The notes beneath the pieces were generated by a model, which saw only the letters and a list, made by a program, of their open reading frames with translations, made no database searches and was not told the origin of the DNA. Shown one piece after another: positions 15,914 to 24,565 of a stretch of 64,000 nucleotides of DNA; the first letter of the stretch is position 1, and the number at the start of each line of letters is the position of its first letter. Origin of the DNA: Tenacibaculum ovolyticum DSM 18103 (GTDB lineage Bacteria; Bacteroidota; Bacteroidia; Flavobacteriales; Flavobacteriaceae); assembly GCF_000430545.1 (NCBI RefSeq), contig NZ_AUMF01000022.1, positions 1 to 64,000 on the forward strand, given 5' to 3'. A program made the translations under genes and the position numbers.

Positions 15914-16335
15914 TGCAAAAAAATAAACAAATAGCAGTATTAATAATGCGATTATTATTAGGATTTATTTTCTTTTTTCAAGGATTTGGAAAAGTATTTA
16001 AATTCGGATTAGAAAATGTGTATAAAAACTTTTTTCTAAATAGTTATTCAGATTTACTACCTGATTTCCTATTATTAATCACAGCATATTATACCTCCTT
16101 AATTGAACTAATCGCAGGATTGTTATTAATTATTGGTTTAAAAACAAATTACGCTTTATATGCTTTAGCTTCTGTTTTAGTTATTGTCACTATAGGGCAC
16201 GGATTAAAAGAACCTATTTGGGATTTATCGCATGTAATATACAGAACAGCTCTTTTAATACCATTACTATTATTACCAAGAAATTTAGACATTTATTCTA
16301 TTGATAATCTAATCAGTAGAAAATTAAAAAAGTAA
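15913..16335 (+). CDS. DoxX family membrane protein
   Basis: 140 residues, four membrane helices. Starts at GTG in the overlap TAGTG with the phosphorylase stop, so it is translationally coupled. 'LIMRLLLGFIFFFQGFGKVFKFG' and 'LIELIAGLLLIIGLKTNYALY' are DoxX features. DoxX-like proteins are small quinone- or redox-linked membrane proteins of uncertain role; here 3 bp separate it from arsM, so a membrane function in the arsenical pathway is plausible. Confidence 0.88.
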   Translation: MQKNKQIAVLIMRLLLGFIFFFQGFGKVFKFGLENVYKNFFLNSYSDLLPDFLLLITAYYTSLIELIAGLLLIIGLKTNYALYALASVLVIVTIGHGLKEPIWDLSHVIYRTALLIPLLLLPRNLDIYSIDNLISRKLKK

Positions 16336-16338
16336 AAC

Positions 16339-17307
16339 ATGAGTTATTTAGAAACTACACATAACGTATACAAAGAAGCAGCCTTAACACCAGATGTTGG
16401 CTTATGTTGTACCACAAATCCTATTTGGGAATTACCTGGTTTAAAAATTCCGAAAATCATGCAAGAAATGAACTACGGATGTGGTTCTACAGTACATGCA
16501 CGTGATTTAACTAACAATCCTAAAATGTTATACGTTGGTGTTGGTGGTGGAATGGAGTTATTACAATTTGCCTATTTCAATAGAAATAAAGGTGGTGTAA
16601 TTGGTTTAGATGTAGTTGATGAAATGCTAGAAGCATCTCGTAAAAACTTTAAAATTGCTGAAGAACAAAATGACTGGTTTAAAAGTGATTTTGTTGATTT
16701 ACGCAAAGGTGATGCAATGGCGTTACCTGTTGAAGATAATTCTATTGATGTTGCTGCTCAAAATTGTTTATTTAATATTTTTAAGTCTGATGATTTAAAG
16801 AAAGCTATTGCCGAAATGTATCGTGTGTTAAAACCTCACGGTAAATTAGTAATGAGCGACCCTACTTGTGAGCAACCAATGAATGATGAATTACGTAACG
16901 ACGAACGTTTACGTGCTTTATGTTTAAGTGGTAGCTTATCGATTGCTGATTATGTAAAAGCTCTAACTAATGCTGGTTTCGGAACTATAGAAATTAGAGC
17001 TAGAAAGCCTTACAGGATTTTAGATCCTAAAAATTATCCTACTGACGAATTGATTTACATAGAATCGATTGAAGTTGCCGCAATTAAAGATCCTATGCCT
17101 GCAGATGGCCCATGTATTTTTACAGGTAAAGCTGCTATTTATTATGGGGATGAGGATTATTTTGATGATGGCGAAGGACATACTTTATTAAAAAACCAGC
17201 CTTTGGCTATTTGTGATAAAACTGCCGCTGCTTTAAAAGCGCTTGGTAGAGATGATATTTTCTTTTCTGAATCTACCTATCATTATGATGGCGGTGGATG
17301 CTGCTAA
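16339..17307 (+). CDS. arsM: Arsenite methyltransferase ArsM (arsenosugar type)
   Basis: 322 residues. The class I methyltransferase fold has the SAM loop 'VGVGGGMELL' (66-75), 'GLDVVDEMLEASRK' and 'GDAMALPVEDNSIDVAAQNCLFN'. Cysteines suited to As(III) binding are C23, C24, C48 and the one in 'SDPTCEQP'; the protein ends with G-G-G-C-C. It differs from short ArsM enzymes by its length and matches the arsenosugar-cluster form. It should methylate arsenite to mono- and dimethyl species, the substrate for ArsS. Last gene of the cluster; a terminator follows. Confidence 0.9.
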   Translation: MSYLETTHNVYKEAALTPDVGLCCTTNPIWELPGLKIPKIMQEMNYGCGSTVHARDLTNNPKMLYVGVGGGMELLQFAYFNRNKGGVIGLDVVDEMLEASRKNFKIAEEQNDWFKSDFVDLRKGDAMALPVEDNSIDVAAQNCLFNIFKSDDLKKAIAEMYRVLKPHGKLVMSDPTCEQPMNDELRNDERLRALCLSGSLSIADYVKALTNAGFGTIEIRARKPYRILDPKNYPTDELIYIESIEVAAIKDPMPADGPCIFTGKAAIYYGDEDYFDDGEGHTLLKNQPLAICDKTAAALKALGRDDIFFSESTYHYDGGGCC

Positions 17308-17332
17308 GAACAAATAAAATTAGAAATAATGA

Positions 17333-17361
17333 ACCCTCACTTTTGTGAGGGTCTTTTGTTT
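17333..17361 (+). terminator. Terminator after arsM
   Basis: An 8-bp G+C-rich stem (17333-17340 with 17345-17352), TTTT loop, then CTTTTGTTT. It closes the arsenosugar gene set. Confidence 0.85.
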
Positions 17362-17615
17362 GGTAAATTTAGCTTGATTTCTAGCTTGTTTTCTAATAAC
17401 TTTGCTAACTATTGATGTGACTAATTGAAGTTCGACAGATCAATAAGGTTGTAATAACACTTCGAGAAATTTTATTTTTTTTGTAACTTTAATTAAGTTA
17501 TCTCGTCTAATAGACAGAACTTTACAATCAATAACACTATTTAGACTAAAAATAAATAATATGTTTTTTAATCAAAATTAACAAAAGGTGTGGTAGAAAA
17601 GTGATACACTTATTA

Positions 17616-17623
17616 TATATTTG
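17616..17623 (+). promoter_or_regulatory. -7 box before the 41-residue protein gene
   Basis: TATATTTG matches TAnnTTTG, 20 bp before the ATG at 17644. No clear TTTG sits at -33 (GTGTGG is nearest). The rest of the 336-bp gap after arsM shows no gene. Confidence 0.5.
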
Positions 17624-17643
17624 TAAATATAAAATTAATAATT

Positions 17644-17769
17644 ATGACACGTTCAACAACAATCAACCCTAGTAATAAAACCCTTGAGGTTATCAAAGGT
17701 ATGATTTCTATGAAAGATGAGCATAGAAAAATTATTATCAATAAAATTAAAGAATCTAGAAAAAAATAA
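17644..17769 (+). CDS. 41-residue basic protein paired with a DUF6169 gene
   Basis: The sequence begins MTRSTTINPSNKTLEVIKGM and continues as a charged helix ending K-E-S-R-K-K. It is basic (many Lys/Arg), soluble, with a likely flexible N-terminus and a helical rest. A good -7 promoter box lies 20 bp upstream, and the DUF6169 gene starts 10 bp after its stop. Small genes in this position look like conserved partners or antitoxin-like proteins, but I know of no assigned function. The reading frame differs from the extended frame of the next gene. Confidence 0.6.
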   Translation: MTRSTTINPSNKTLEVIKGMISMKDEHRKIIINKIKESRKK

Positions 17770-17779
17770 CATTTTTCGA

Positions 17780-18241
17780 ATGTATGAATATAAAGAAGAT
17801 AAAGGGCAGGATTGCCCTTTTTTTACGTTTGAAACTGAACAGAACCTTTCGTATTATGTAGCATTTAGAAATATGCAAGTTGAAACTAAACCGCTCAATA
17901 AATTAGAATCAATTGACTTCTCTGAAATTGATAAAAAAAAGGGTTACCATGATGTTGAAGTTTCAACTACTATTATTGAAATAATAAACAATTACATTAA
18001 TAGAGATAATTCAATTATTATTCACTACATATGTGATTCTAGCGATAGAAAACAACATTTCAGAAATAAATTATTTAATAAATGGTTTGACTTAAATAAT
18101 AAAGAAATGGTTAAATATGATGTATGTGTTAATGACGACTATACCTTAACTTTTTTATATAACCAAAGCATATATGAAACAGATGTAATTGAATCTGAAA
18201 TTATTTTAATGTTAGGTGCATTAGAACAAGGGAAAGCTTAA
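17780..18241 (+). CDS. DUF6169 family protein
   Basis: 153 residues from the ATG at 17780 (MYEYKEDKG...). An earlier in-frame ATG at 17717 would overlap the 41-residue gene by 53 bp and is less likely. Features fitting DUF6169: an aromatic beta segment 'PFFTFETEQNLSYYVAF', a helix 'VSTTIIEIINNYINRD', and the conserved stretch 'IIHYICDSSDRKQHFRNKLF' followed by 'KWFD'. The family is frequent in Bacteroidota accessory regions and has no known function. No membrane segment or enzyme motif. Confidence 0.7.
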   Translation: MYEYKEDKGQDCPFFTFETEQNLSYYVAFRNMQVETKPLNKLESIDFSEIDKKKGYHDVEVSTTIIEIINNYINRDNSIIIHYICDSSDRKQHFRNKLFNKWFDLNNKEMVKYDVCVNDDYTLTFLYNQSIYETDVIESEIILMLGALEQGKA

Positions 18242-18472
18242 GATTTAAAATAAATTTTACTTTCTTAATTTGTGATTTCACCCTTGCTTAAAAAAATAAA
18301 TATTTCAATAATGTCAATGAATTTTTAATAACTGTAATCACACTCCTCTTATTCTTAATTCTAGCAGATTTTATTTGTTAGACTAATTATTTAACCACGG
18401 AACAAACTACACATAAAATATTAGCAAAACTTACATAAAATTAGAAAAACAAACCTTCAACCCAACTAAAAA

Positions 18473-19927
18473 ATGGAAAACAATAACACTTACTGGTCTG
18501 TTTGTGAAGAATGTAAAGGAGAAGGTAAAAAAAAGTTAAAGGCTAGTAAGAAAGCCAGACTACGTTACAAAATAGCCTTAGAAAAATACAAAGCATCAGA
18601 TAAAGGAGAAGCAGCTCCTACTCCACCGAAATCTAAAGGAGGAATATCTCCCTGTAGTATTTGTTTAGGATCGGGGTTAATTCCTGCTGATAATAACCCT
18701 ATTGCTGATACAGAAAATTATCCGCACATTGCTATTATTGGTGGCGGAATAGGTGGCGTTGCTTTAGCTGTTGCTTGCTTACACCGAAAAATACCTTTCA
18801 CACTTTATGAACGAGATAGTAATTTTAATACAAGGTCTCAAGGTTACGGGCTAACACTTCAACAAGCAAGTAAAGCTATTCAAGGTTTTGGTATTACTTC
18901 ACTAAAAGAAGGGCTTGTTTCAACAAAACATGTTGTACACAAAACAGATGGAGAAATTATTGGCGAATGGGGCGCTAAAAAATGGTTAGCAACCGACTTA
19001 AAAAAGAACACAAAACGTACAAACGTACATATATCACGGCAATCTTTACGTTTAGAACTACTTGAGCAACTTAATGATTCTAATGCAGTGCACTGGAATC
19101 ACCAATTAATAGATTTTAAAGAATCTGAGAATGATGGTGTTCAACTTAATTTTAACGTAAATGGTGCTATAAAAAATGTAAAAGCAGATCTTCTAGTAGG
19201 AGCTGATGGTATTCGCAGCACCATGCGAAAAATATTAATTGGCGAAAAGAAAACGCCATTACGCTACTTAGGCTGTATTGTAATATTAGGTATTTGTCCG
19301 TTAAAAGATTTAGAAGCTCTTAATAGTCCATTATTAGATTCGTCTACCGTGTTTCAAACAGCAAATGGTATTGAACGAATTTATATGATGCCTTATGATA
19401 AAGATACTATAATGTGGCAACTTAGCTTTCCTATGCCTGAAAACGATGCCATAAAATTAAGCAAAGAAGGTAGTCAGGCTCTTAAAGAAGAAGCATGCCG
19501 TAGAACGCAATGGCACCATCCAATTCCTCAGATTTTAGCAGCAACTCACGAATCTAAAATTTCAGGCTACCCTGTTTACGATAGAGAATTACTTACTCCT
19601 GATTTATTAGAAAAAGGAAAACAAATAACACTTATTGGAGATGCAGCACACCCTATGAGCCCATTTAAAGGTCAGGGAGCAAATCAGGCACTACTAGATG
19701 CGTTATCGTTAGCGCGAGAAATATTTAAAAAGTGTGGACCTTCGTCTAATTGGAAAGAATTTGGAATACGAAAAAGTGTATTAACAGCGTTTGAACTTGA
19801 AATGTTAACACGTAGTGCTTCTAAAGTAAAAGGTTCTGCTGCTGCGGCGGACTTCTTACATTCAGAAATTGTGCTTCAAAAAGGGAATAAAACAAGGGGA
19901 AGCTTTTTAAAAGAAAAAAAAGCATAA
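18473..19927 (+). CDS. FAD-dependent monooxygenase with N-terminal DnaJ-like Cys motifs
   Basis: 484 residues. Residues 11-18 (C-E-E-C-K-G-E-G) and 61-68 (C-S-I-C-L-G-S-G) are two CxxCxGxG units as in the DnaJ zinc domain, separated by a basic linker. The remainder is a group A flavin monooxygenase: Rossmann GGGIGG at 90-95, 'LLVGADGIRSTMRKI', and 'LIGDAAHPMSPFKGQGANQALLDAL'. The flavin domain should use NAD(P)H and O2; the substrate is unknown. The two CxxC units probably bind one zinc. The 230 bp before it, after the DUF6169 gene, hold nothing recognised; the PBP gene follows after 33 bp. Confidence 0.88.
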   Translation: MENNNTYWSVCEECKGEGKKKLKASKKARLRYKIALEKYKASDKGEAAPTPPKSKGGISPCSICLGSGLIPADNNPIADTENYPHIAIIGGGIGGVALAVACLHRKIPFTLYERDSNFNTRSQGYGLTLQQASKAIQGFGITSLKEGLVSTKHVVHKTDGEIIGEWGAKKWLATDLKKNTKRTNVHISRQSLRLELLEQLNDSNAVHWNHQLIDFKESENDGVQLNFNVNGAIKNVKADLLVGADGIRSTMRKILIGEKKTPLRYLGCIVILGICPLKDLEALNSPLLDSSTVFQTANGIERIYMMPYDKDTIMWQLSFPMPENDAIKLSKEGSQALKEEACRRTQWHHPIPQILAATHESKISGYPVYDRELLTPDLLEKGKQITLIGDAAHPMSPFKGQGANQALLDALSLAREIFKKCGPSSNWKEFGIRKSVLTAFELEMLTRSASKVKGSAAAADFLHSEIVLQKGNKTRGSFLKEKKA

Positions 19928-19960
19928 CAATAATTATTAAATCTGTAATTTTTTAGTTTA

Positions 19961-22162
19961 ATGAATTCATTAAAAAAAACGAACCATCAGTTTAAAGGTA
20001 AGAAAATTTTAATTCGGATATTTAAATATTTAGCTAGCCTTATTCTTTTTGCTTGCTTCTTAGTACTCACTTTATTTTCGTTAGTCTATTTTAATGTATT
20101 TGGTAATTTACCTAATAAAGAAAAATTATCGGCTGTATTTAACGAAGAGGCTTCTTTAATTTATTCTTCTGACACTATTATTATTGGAAAAATATTTGTT
20201 GAAAATCGAACGAATATTAAACTCGAACAAATTCCTAGCTACCTAAAAGAGGCCTTAATTGCTACAGAAGACAAGCGTTTTTATACTCATAATGGTTACG
20301 ACGGACAAAGCTATGCACGTGTTTTCTTTAAAAGTATTTTAATGAGAAATGCTTCTAGTGGTGGCGGAAGTACCATTACCCAACAATTAATTAAAAACCT
20401 TTACGGAAGACAGTATCATGGTTTTTTAAGCATGCCAATTAATAAGATTAAAGAACTTATTATTGCTAGTAGAATGGAGCGTTTATATACAAAAGACGAA
20501 ATACTACAATTGTATTTTAACTCTGTTCCTTTTGGAGAAAATATTTTCGGAATAGAATCTGCCGCCAATCGTTATTTTAATAAATCTGTTAATGAGTTAA
20601 AGACTGAAGAAGCTGCTGTTCTTGTTGGTATACTAAAAGCGAACACTTATTACAACCCTCGATTGAATCCTGAAAATGCTAAAAAGCGTCGTAATACGGT
20701 CTTACAATTAATGAATAACGAATCGTATTTAAGTGATAAGGCTACTGATAGTTTGCAAAAACTACCAATTGTACTCAATTACAAAAATCTTGATATGAAT
20801 GCATCCGCAGGTTATTTTACACATCAAGTAAAGAAAAAGGCTATAGAAATCGTAAAAAATGTTAATAACGAAACCAAAAGTTCATATAGCTTAGAAAACG
20901 ATGGTTTAAAAATATACACGACACTAGATTACGATATTCAAAAGATTGCAGAAAAATCAGCAAAAAATCAGCTTATTATTAAACAAAAACAACTTAATAA
21001 TGAGTTAGCTTCAAATAGCTTAAAAAGAAGGTGGTTAAAAAAGCAATTGCAAAAGTCACCTTTATTAAAAAAAGACAAACAAAACAGAACTTTCTACTTA
21101 TTTGATCATGATAGTACCAAAACTATTACTGGTAACACGATTGATAGTCTTTGGCATTATACAAAAATGTTGAATGCTTCTGTGTTAGTTACCAACCCTA
21201 AAAATGGGGCCGTGATTAGTTGGGTTGGCGGAAATAATTTTAATACCCTTCCTTTTGATATGGTGCTATCGCATCGCCAAATAGCTTCTGCCTTTAAACC
21301 TTTTTTATATGCTACTGCTTTAGAAAACGGAATCTCACCTTGTAAATATCTCGAAAATGAAGAAAAAACGTATGAAGAATTTGGAGATTGGAAACCACAA
21401 AATGCAGATCATAAATCTACTCCTGACAATAAAGTTGCTTTATGGTACGCTCTAATTAAATCGATGAACATACCTAGTGTTAATCTTTACTTTAAATTAG
21501 AGAAAGAACTACTAGCCAATTCATGTGAAAAATTAAAGTTTCCTGAAATATCAGATAATACTCCTTCGGTTGCTTTAGGAACGCTTGATTTATCGTTACT
21601 TGAAGCAACAAGAGCCTATAGTGCTTTTGCTAATAATGGTGAAATGAACGATTTGTATATGATACGTAAGATTACCGATAAAAAGGGTGCTATTATTTAT
21701 GAAAGCAAAGAACAGGAAGCTGAAAGAGTATTTAAAGAGGAAATTACTAAAACACTTACTGCCATTTTACAGCAAGCAGTTGAACAAGGAACTGGCGCCA
21801 AAATAAGAAGTACTTATAATATTAAAAGTGATTTGGCTAGTAAAACAGGTACCGCACAAAATTATACCGACGCTTGGTTTCTTGCCTATACTCCCAATAT
21901 TGTTTTAGGTACTTGGGTTGGTACTTCTAAAAATTCTGTACATTTTAGTAGCGGAAAAGGTGCTGGATCATCATTAGCGTTACCTATTATAGCAAATATT
22001 CTTAAAGAAATTGAAAAGGATGCAGAATTAAGAAAAAAATATTTAACTTCTTTTAACATTTCTGAAGAGATATATTCCTCTATTAAATGTACTCCTTATA
22101 GGGAAAAAGGAATTAAAGGTTTTTTTAAGAGACTTTTTAAAAAGAAGAAAAAAAAGAACTGA
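19961..22162 (+). CDS. Class A penicillin-binding protein (transglycosylase/transpeptidase)
   Basis: 733 residues. One membrane anchor (about 24-48) precedes a GT51 domain with 'ALIATEDKRFYTHNGYD' (catalytic Glu), 'GGGSTITQQLIKNL' and 'KDEILQLYFNSVPFG'. The transpeptidase domain carries S-A-F-K (SxxK), S-M-N (SxN) and K-T-G-T-A motifs. Both enzymes look complete, so it can polymerise and cross-link peptidoglycan. The C-terminal tail is strongly basic (run of Lys). It is somewhat shorter than E. coli PBP1a (850 residues). Confidence 0.93.
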   Translation: MNSLKKTNHQFKGKKILIRIFKYLASLILFACFLVLTLFSLVYFNVFGNLPNKEKLSAVFNEEASLIYSSDTIIIGKIFVENRTNIKLEQIPSYLKEALIATEDKRFYTHNGYDGQSYARVFFKSILMRNASSGGGSTITQQLIKNLYGRQYHGFLSMPINKIKELIIASRMERLYTKDEILQLYFNSVPFGENIFGIESAANRYFNKSVNELKTEEAAVLVGILKANTYYNPRLNPENAKKRRNTVLQLMNNESYLSDKATDSLQKLPIVLNYKNLDMNASAGYFTHQVKKKAIEIVKNVNNETKSSYSLENDGLKIYTTLDYDIQKIAEKSAKNQLIIKQKQLNNELASNSLKRRWLKKQLQKSPLLKKDKQNRTFYLFDHDSTKTITGNTIDSLWHYTKMLNASVLVTNPKNGAVISWVGGNNFNTLPFDMVLSHRQIASAFKPFLYATALENGISPCKYLENEEKTYEEFGDWKPQNADHKSTPDNKVALWYALIKSMNIPSVNLYFKLEKELLANSCEKLKFPEISDNTPSVALGTLDLSLLEATRAYSAFANNGEMNDLYMIRKITDKKGAIIYESKEQEAERVFKEEITKTLTAILQQAVEQGTGAKIRSTYNIKSDLASKTGTAQNYTDAWFLAYTPNIVLGTWVGTSKNSVHFSSGKGAGSSLALPIIANILKEIEKDAELRKKYLTSFNISEEIYSSIKCTPYREKGIKGFFKRLFKKKKKKN

Positions 22163-22232
22163 TTTTCACTATTAAATAAAGATTTTTAGTTGAAAAAAAA
22201 TCAGTACACCAAGAAAGTTACCAATAATTAAA

Positions 22233-22796
22233 ATGAAACACCCTTTAAAACAACACATCGAAGAATTAATTGAACTAACTGACGAAGAGTTTTCTTTTAT
22301 TTTAAGTCATTTTAAAACAATTAGCAAACGCAAACATCAATACTTATTACAAGAAGGGGAAGTTGCTGACAGAGAGTACTGGATAATAAAAGGCTGTATA
22401 AAAAGCTATTTTTTTGATGAAGGAGGCAAAGAACATATTTTACAATTTGGAATGGAACATTGGTGGATTACAGATTATGAGTCTTTTGTAAAACAATCAA
22501 AATCTAAAATTAATATAGACTGCTTGGAAGATTCTGAAGTTTTATACATAACATTCGAAGACAGAGAGAAACTTACTAAGGAAATGCACAAAATGGAACG
22601 CTTTTGGGCTAAGAAAAGTAAACTTGGTAGAATAGCACTTCAAAATAGAATCTTATCTTTATTAAAAAATTCTTCGAAAGAACGATATGAATTACTTCTC
22701 GAACAATATCCAAAACTATTTCAAAGAGTACCTAAAAAATTAATAGCTTCTTACCTTGGTGTTAGTAGAGAAACTTTAAGTCGATTAAATTCGTAA
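22233..22796 (+). CDS. Crp/Fnr family transcriptional regulator
   Basis: 187 residues. An N-terminal cyclic-nucleotide-binding-type beta barrel (about 20-110, 'YLLQEGEVADREYWIIKGCI') and a C-terminal winged helix whose recognition part is 'PKKLIASYLGVSRETLSRL'. There is no FNR-type cysteine set, and the cNMP-contact RxS motif is not obvious, so the ligand is unknown. A CRP-like palindrome lies 15 bp downstream of its stop, before a DoxX gene, which is the likely target. Confidence 0.9.
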   Translation: MKHPLKQHIEELIELTDEEFSFILSHFKTISKRKHQYLLQEGEVADREYWIIKGCIKSYFFDEGGKEHILQFGMEHWWITDYESFVKQSKSKINIDCLEDSEVLYITFEDREKLTKEMHKMERFWAKKSKLGRIALQNRILSLLKNSSKERYELLLEQYPKLFQRVPKKLIASYLGVSRETLSRLNS

Positions 22797-22810
22797 AAAA
22801 CGATTAATAA

Positions 22811-22826
22811 CGTGATATTCATCACA
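22811..22826. promoter_or_regulatory. CRP/FNR-type palindromic operator candidate
   Basis: CGTGA-TATTCA-TCACA differs from the E. coli CRP consensus TGTGA-N6-TCACA by one base. The site lies between the Crp/Fnr gene and the DoxX gene, 81 bp upstream of the DoxX start; another GTGATAATTGTC half-site follows at about 22834. Confidence 0.6.
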
Positions 22827-22906
22827 AATTTATAGTGATAATTGTCCTGTTTATTCGATTACTTTTTTTTGACTTTTGTATCAAAATAATTTAAAAATTA
22901 AATGAT

Positions 22907-23326
22907 ATGAACAGCTTAAAAAAAATTAACAATAAAGAGGCAGGACTGTTATTACAAAGAGTAAGTATCGGCGGACTTATTCTATTTCACGGAATTGCAA
23001 ATTTAGCAACCAATTATTCATTCATTAAAAGCTTATTGAGTAATATCGGAATTCCAGAATTTGTTGCATACTCAGTTTTTATAGGCGAAATAGCTGCTCC
23101 AATACTTATAATCATAGGTTGGAAAACAAGATTAGCAAGTTTTGTTTTAGCTTTTAACATGTTAGTCGCTATTTTAATGGCACATTCTGGAGATATTTTT
23201 GCTTTAAATAAATTTGGCGGTTGGGCAATTGAACTACAAGGTTTATATCTGTTTGGTGCCATTGTAATTTATTTATCAGGAGCTGGTAAATACGCTTTAT
23301 CAAACAGTAGATTAATACAAAAATAA
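22907..23326 (+). CDS. DoxX family membrane protein (second)
   Basis: 139 residues, four membrane helices; 'LLLQRVSIGGLILFHGIANL' and 'FIGEIAAPILIIIGWKTRLASFVLAFNM' are DoxX/DoxD features. It is a distant relative of the DoxX protein in the arsenosugar cluster but stands alone here. The upstream Crp/Fnr regulator and palindrome suggest control by that regulator. Such pairs of Crp-type regulator and DoxX occur commonly in Bacteroidota; the role is unknown. Confidence 0.88.
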   Translation: MNSLKKINNKEAGLLLQRVSIGGLILFHGIANLATNYSFIKSLLSNIGIPEFVAYSVFIGEIAAPILIIIGWKTRLASFVLAFNMLVAILMAHSGDIFALNKFGGWAIELQGLYLFGAIVIYLSGAGKYALSNSRLIQK

Positions 23327-23743
23327 ACTCAAACAAATAATACAGCAAAAATCTCTTCTATTTCACTAACTAAAATAAATTCTATAGAAGTTTTTTTTGC
23401 TTGTTATCTTTTAAAATTATAGCAACTAAACTTCCTACTTCTAAAATATATTTATATCACCAAAAGAAGACAAACTACATTGAGGCATTGACATCTCATT
23501 TCCTAAGAATAATTAAAAAAAATAAGAGAGACTACTTACATATAAATATACTAAGCATTATACTTAATAACGAACTACAACTTGTTTCACTTATAGATAA
23601 AACACACTAAGTCATATTTCACCACTTTTCTTTATTCTTCCTTAATTCTATTTAATTTTTCCTTTGTTCATCAAAAACCGATTTCCTAAATACTATGATC
23701 ACTGTAGTTTTGTAGCATCATTAATTATTTAAATCTATTAACC
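23327..23743 (+). other. Intergenic region with a promoter candidate
   Basis: About 417 A+T-rich bases without a convincing gene. A short frame from a TTG at 23401 looks like chance. Near the end, TAGTTTTG at 23705-23712 matches the TAnnTTTG box, 32 bp before the next ATG. Confidence 0.45.
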
Positions 23744-24496
23744 ATGAAGAATACAAAAAAAGAATTAATATTTCTAAGAACATTTGCACTAACTACAGCA
23801 TTAGGCCTTTTAATATTTGCTTCTGTTGCTTTTAAACAATCTAGTAATCCAAAATTTGGAACCATTGATGTAGAACGTATTAATATTGTAGAGAAAGATG
23901 GAACAACAAAGATGGTTATTACAAATGTAAAAGAATTCCCTAACGGAAAAGACTCTATAAACAATAGACCAGTAAATGTAAAACGTAAAAAACGTTCAGG
24001 AATGCTCTTCTTTAATGAAGATGGCATTGAATGTGGTGGTTTTATTTATGACGGAAACAAAAAAGAGAACGGGCACAGCTCAGGAATGTCACTAACTTTT
24101 GATAAATATGATGGTGATCAAGCAATACAATTACTAAATATCGACAGTAAACGAAATGGAAAAAGAAGCATTAAAAGCTCATTAGTTTTTAATGATTTAC
24201 CTGAAAACTCTACACAATTAAGTACGGCTGAAATATTAGCAGAATTGGATGCTATAAAAGATAAAAGAACATGGAAGGAAAAATATAATGAATATGTAGA
24301 AAAAGGTCTAATTGGTATCACCAAAAGACTTGAACTTGGTAACCAAGGTAAAGGCCGTCCGAATGGGTTATTTCTTTATGATGATACAGGTAAAATGAGA
24401 GCAATGTTTTGCATCGATTCAGAAAATAACGTTCGTCTAGAAATGTTTGATCAAAAAGGAAATAAGGTAAACTCATGGCCTACAAAAAAAATATAA
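23744..24496 (+). CDS. Membrane-anchored or exported protein of unknown function
   Basis: 250 residues with one hydrophobic N-terminal segment (about 12-29) after a basic start, so it is secreted or anchored. The rest is beta-rich: repeats of the form 'SGMLFFNEDGIECGGFIYDG' and 'NGLFLYDDTGKMRAMFCIDSENNVRLEMFDQKG' suggest a repeating strand-turn unit. I do not recognise the family. It precedes a LytS/LytTR pair with a long hairpin between, so joint control is possible. Confidence 0.7.
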   Translation: MKNTKKELIFLRTFALTTALGLLIFASVAFKQSSNPKFGTIDVERINIVEKDGTTKMVITNVKEFPNGKDSINNRPVNVKRKKRSGMLFFNEDGIECGGFIYDGNKKENGHSSGMSLTFDKYDGDQAIQLLNIDSKRNGKRSIKSSLVFNDLPENSTQLSTAEILAELDAIKDKRTWKEKYNEYVEKGLIGITKRLELGNQGKGRPNGLFLYDDTGKMRAMFCIDSENNVRLEMFDQKGNKVNSWPTKKI

Positions 24497-24502
24497 TTAT
24501 AA

Positions 24503-24540
24503 TTTTTGGTGAAGACTTTCGCAAAAAACTTCACCAAAAA
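24503..24540. terminator. Hairpin between the unknown exported protein and the LytS kinase
   Basis: A 12-bp perfect stem (24503-24514 with 24529-24540) with a 14-base loop, 6 bp after the preceding stop. It has no clear T run, so it may be an attenuator or mRNA end protector. It also argues against starting the kinase at the in-frame ATG 24506. Confidence 0.5.
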
Positions 24541-24565
24541 CTTTATATATTTACCAATACTAATT

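Noticed and set aside
17717..17779. Extended N-terminus for the DUF6169 gene
   Set aside because: It would overlap the 41-residue gene, and the later ATG at 17780 lies 10 bp after that gene's stop, a normal operon spacing.
23401..23610. 69-residue frame from a TTG start
   Set aside because: No family feature, poor start, Lys/Ile-rich composition expected from A+T-rich intergenic DNA, no promoter box close by.
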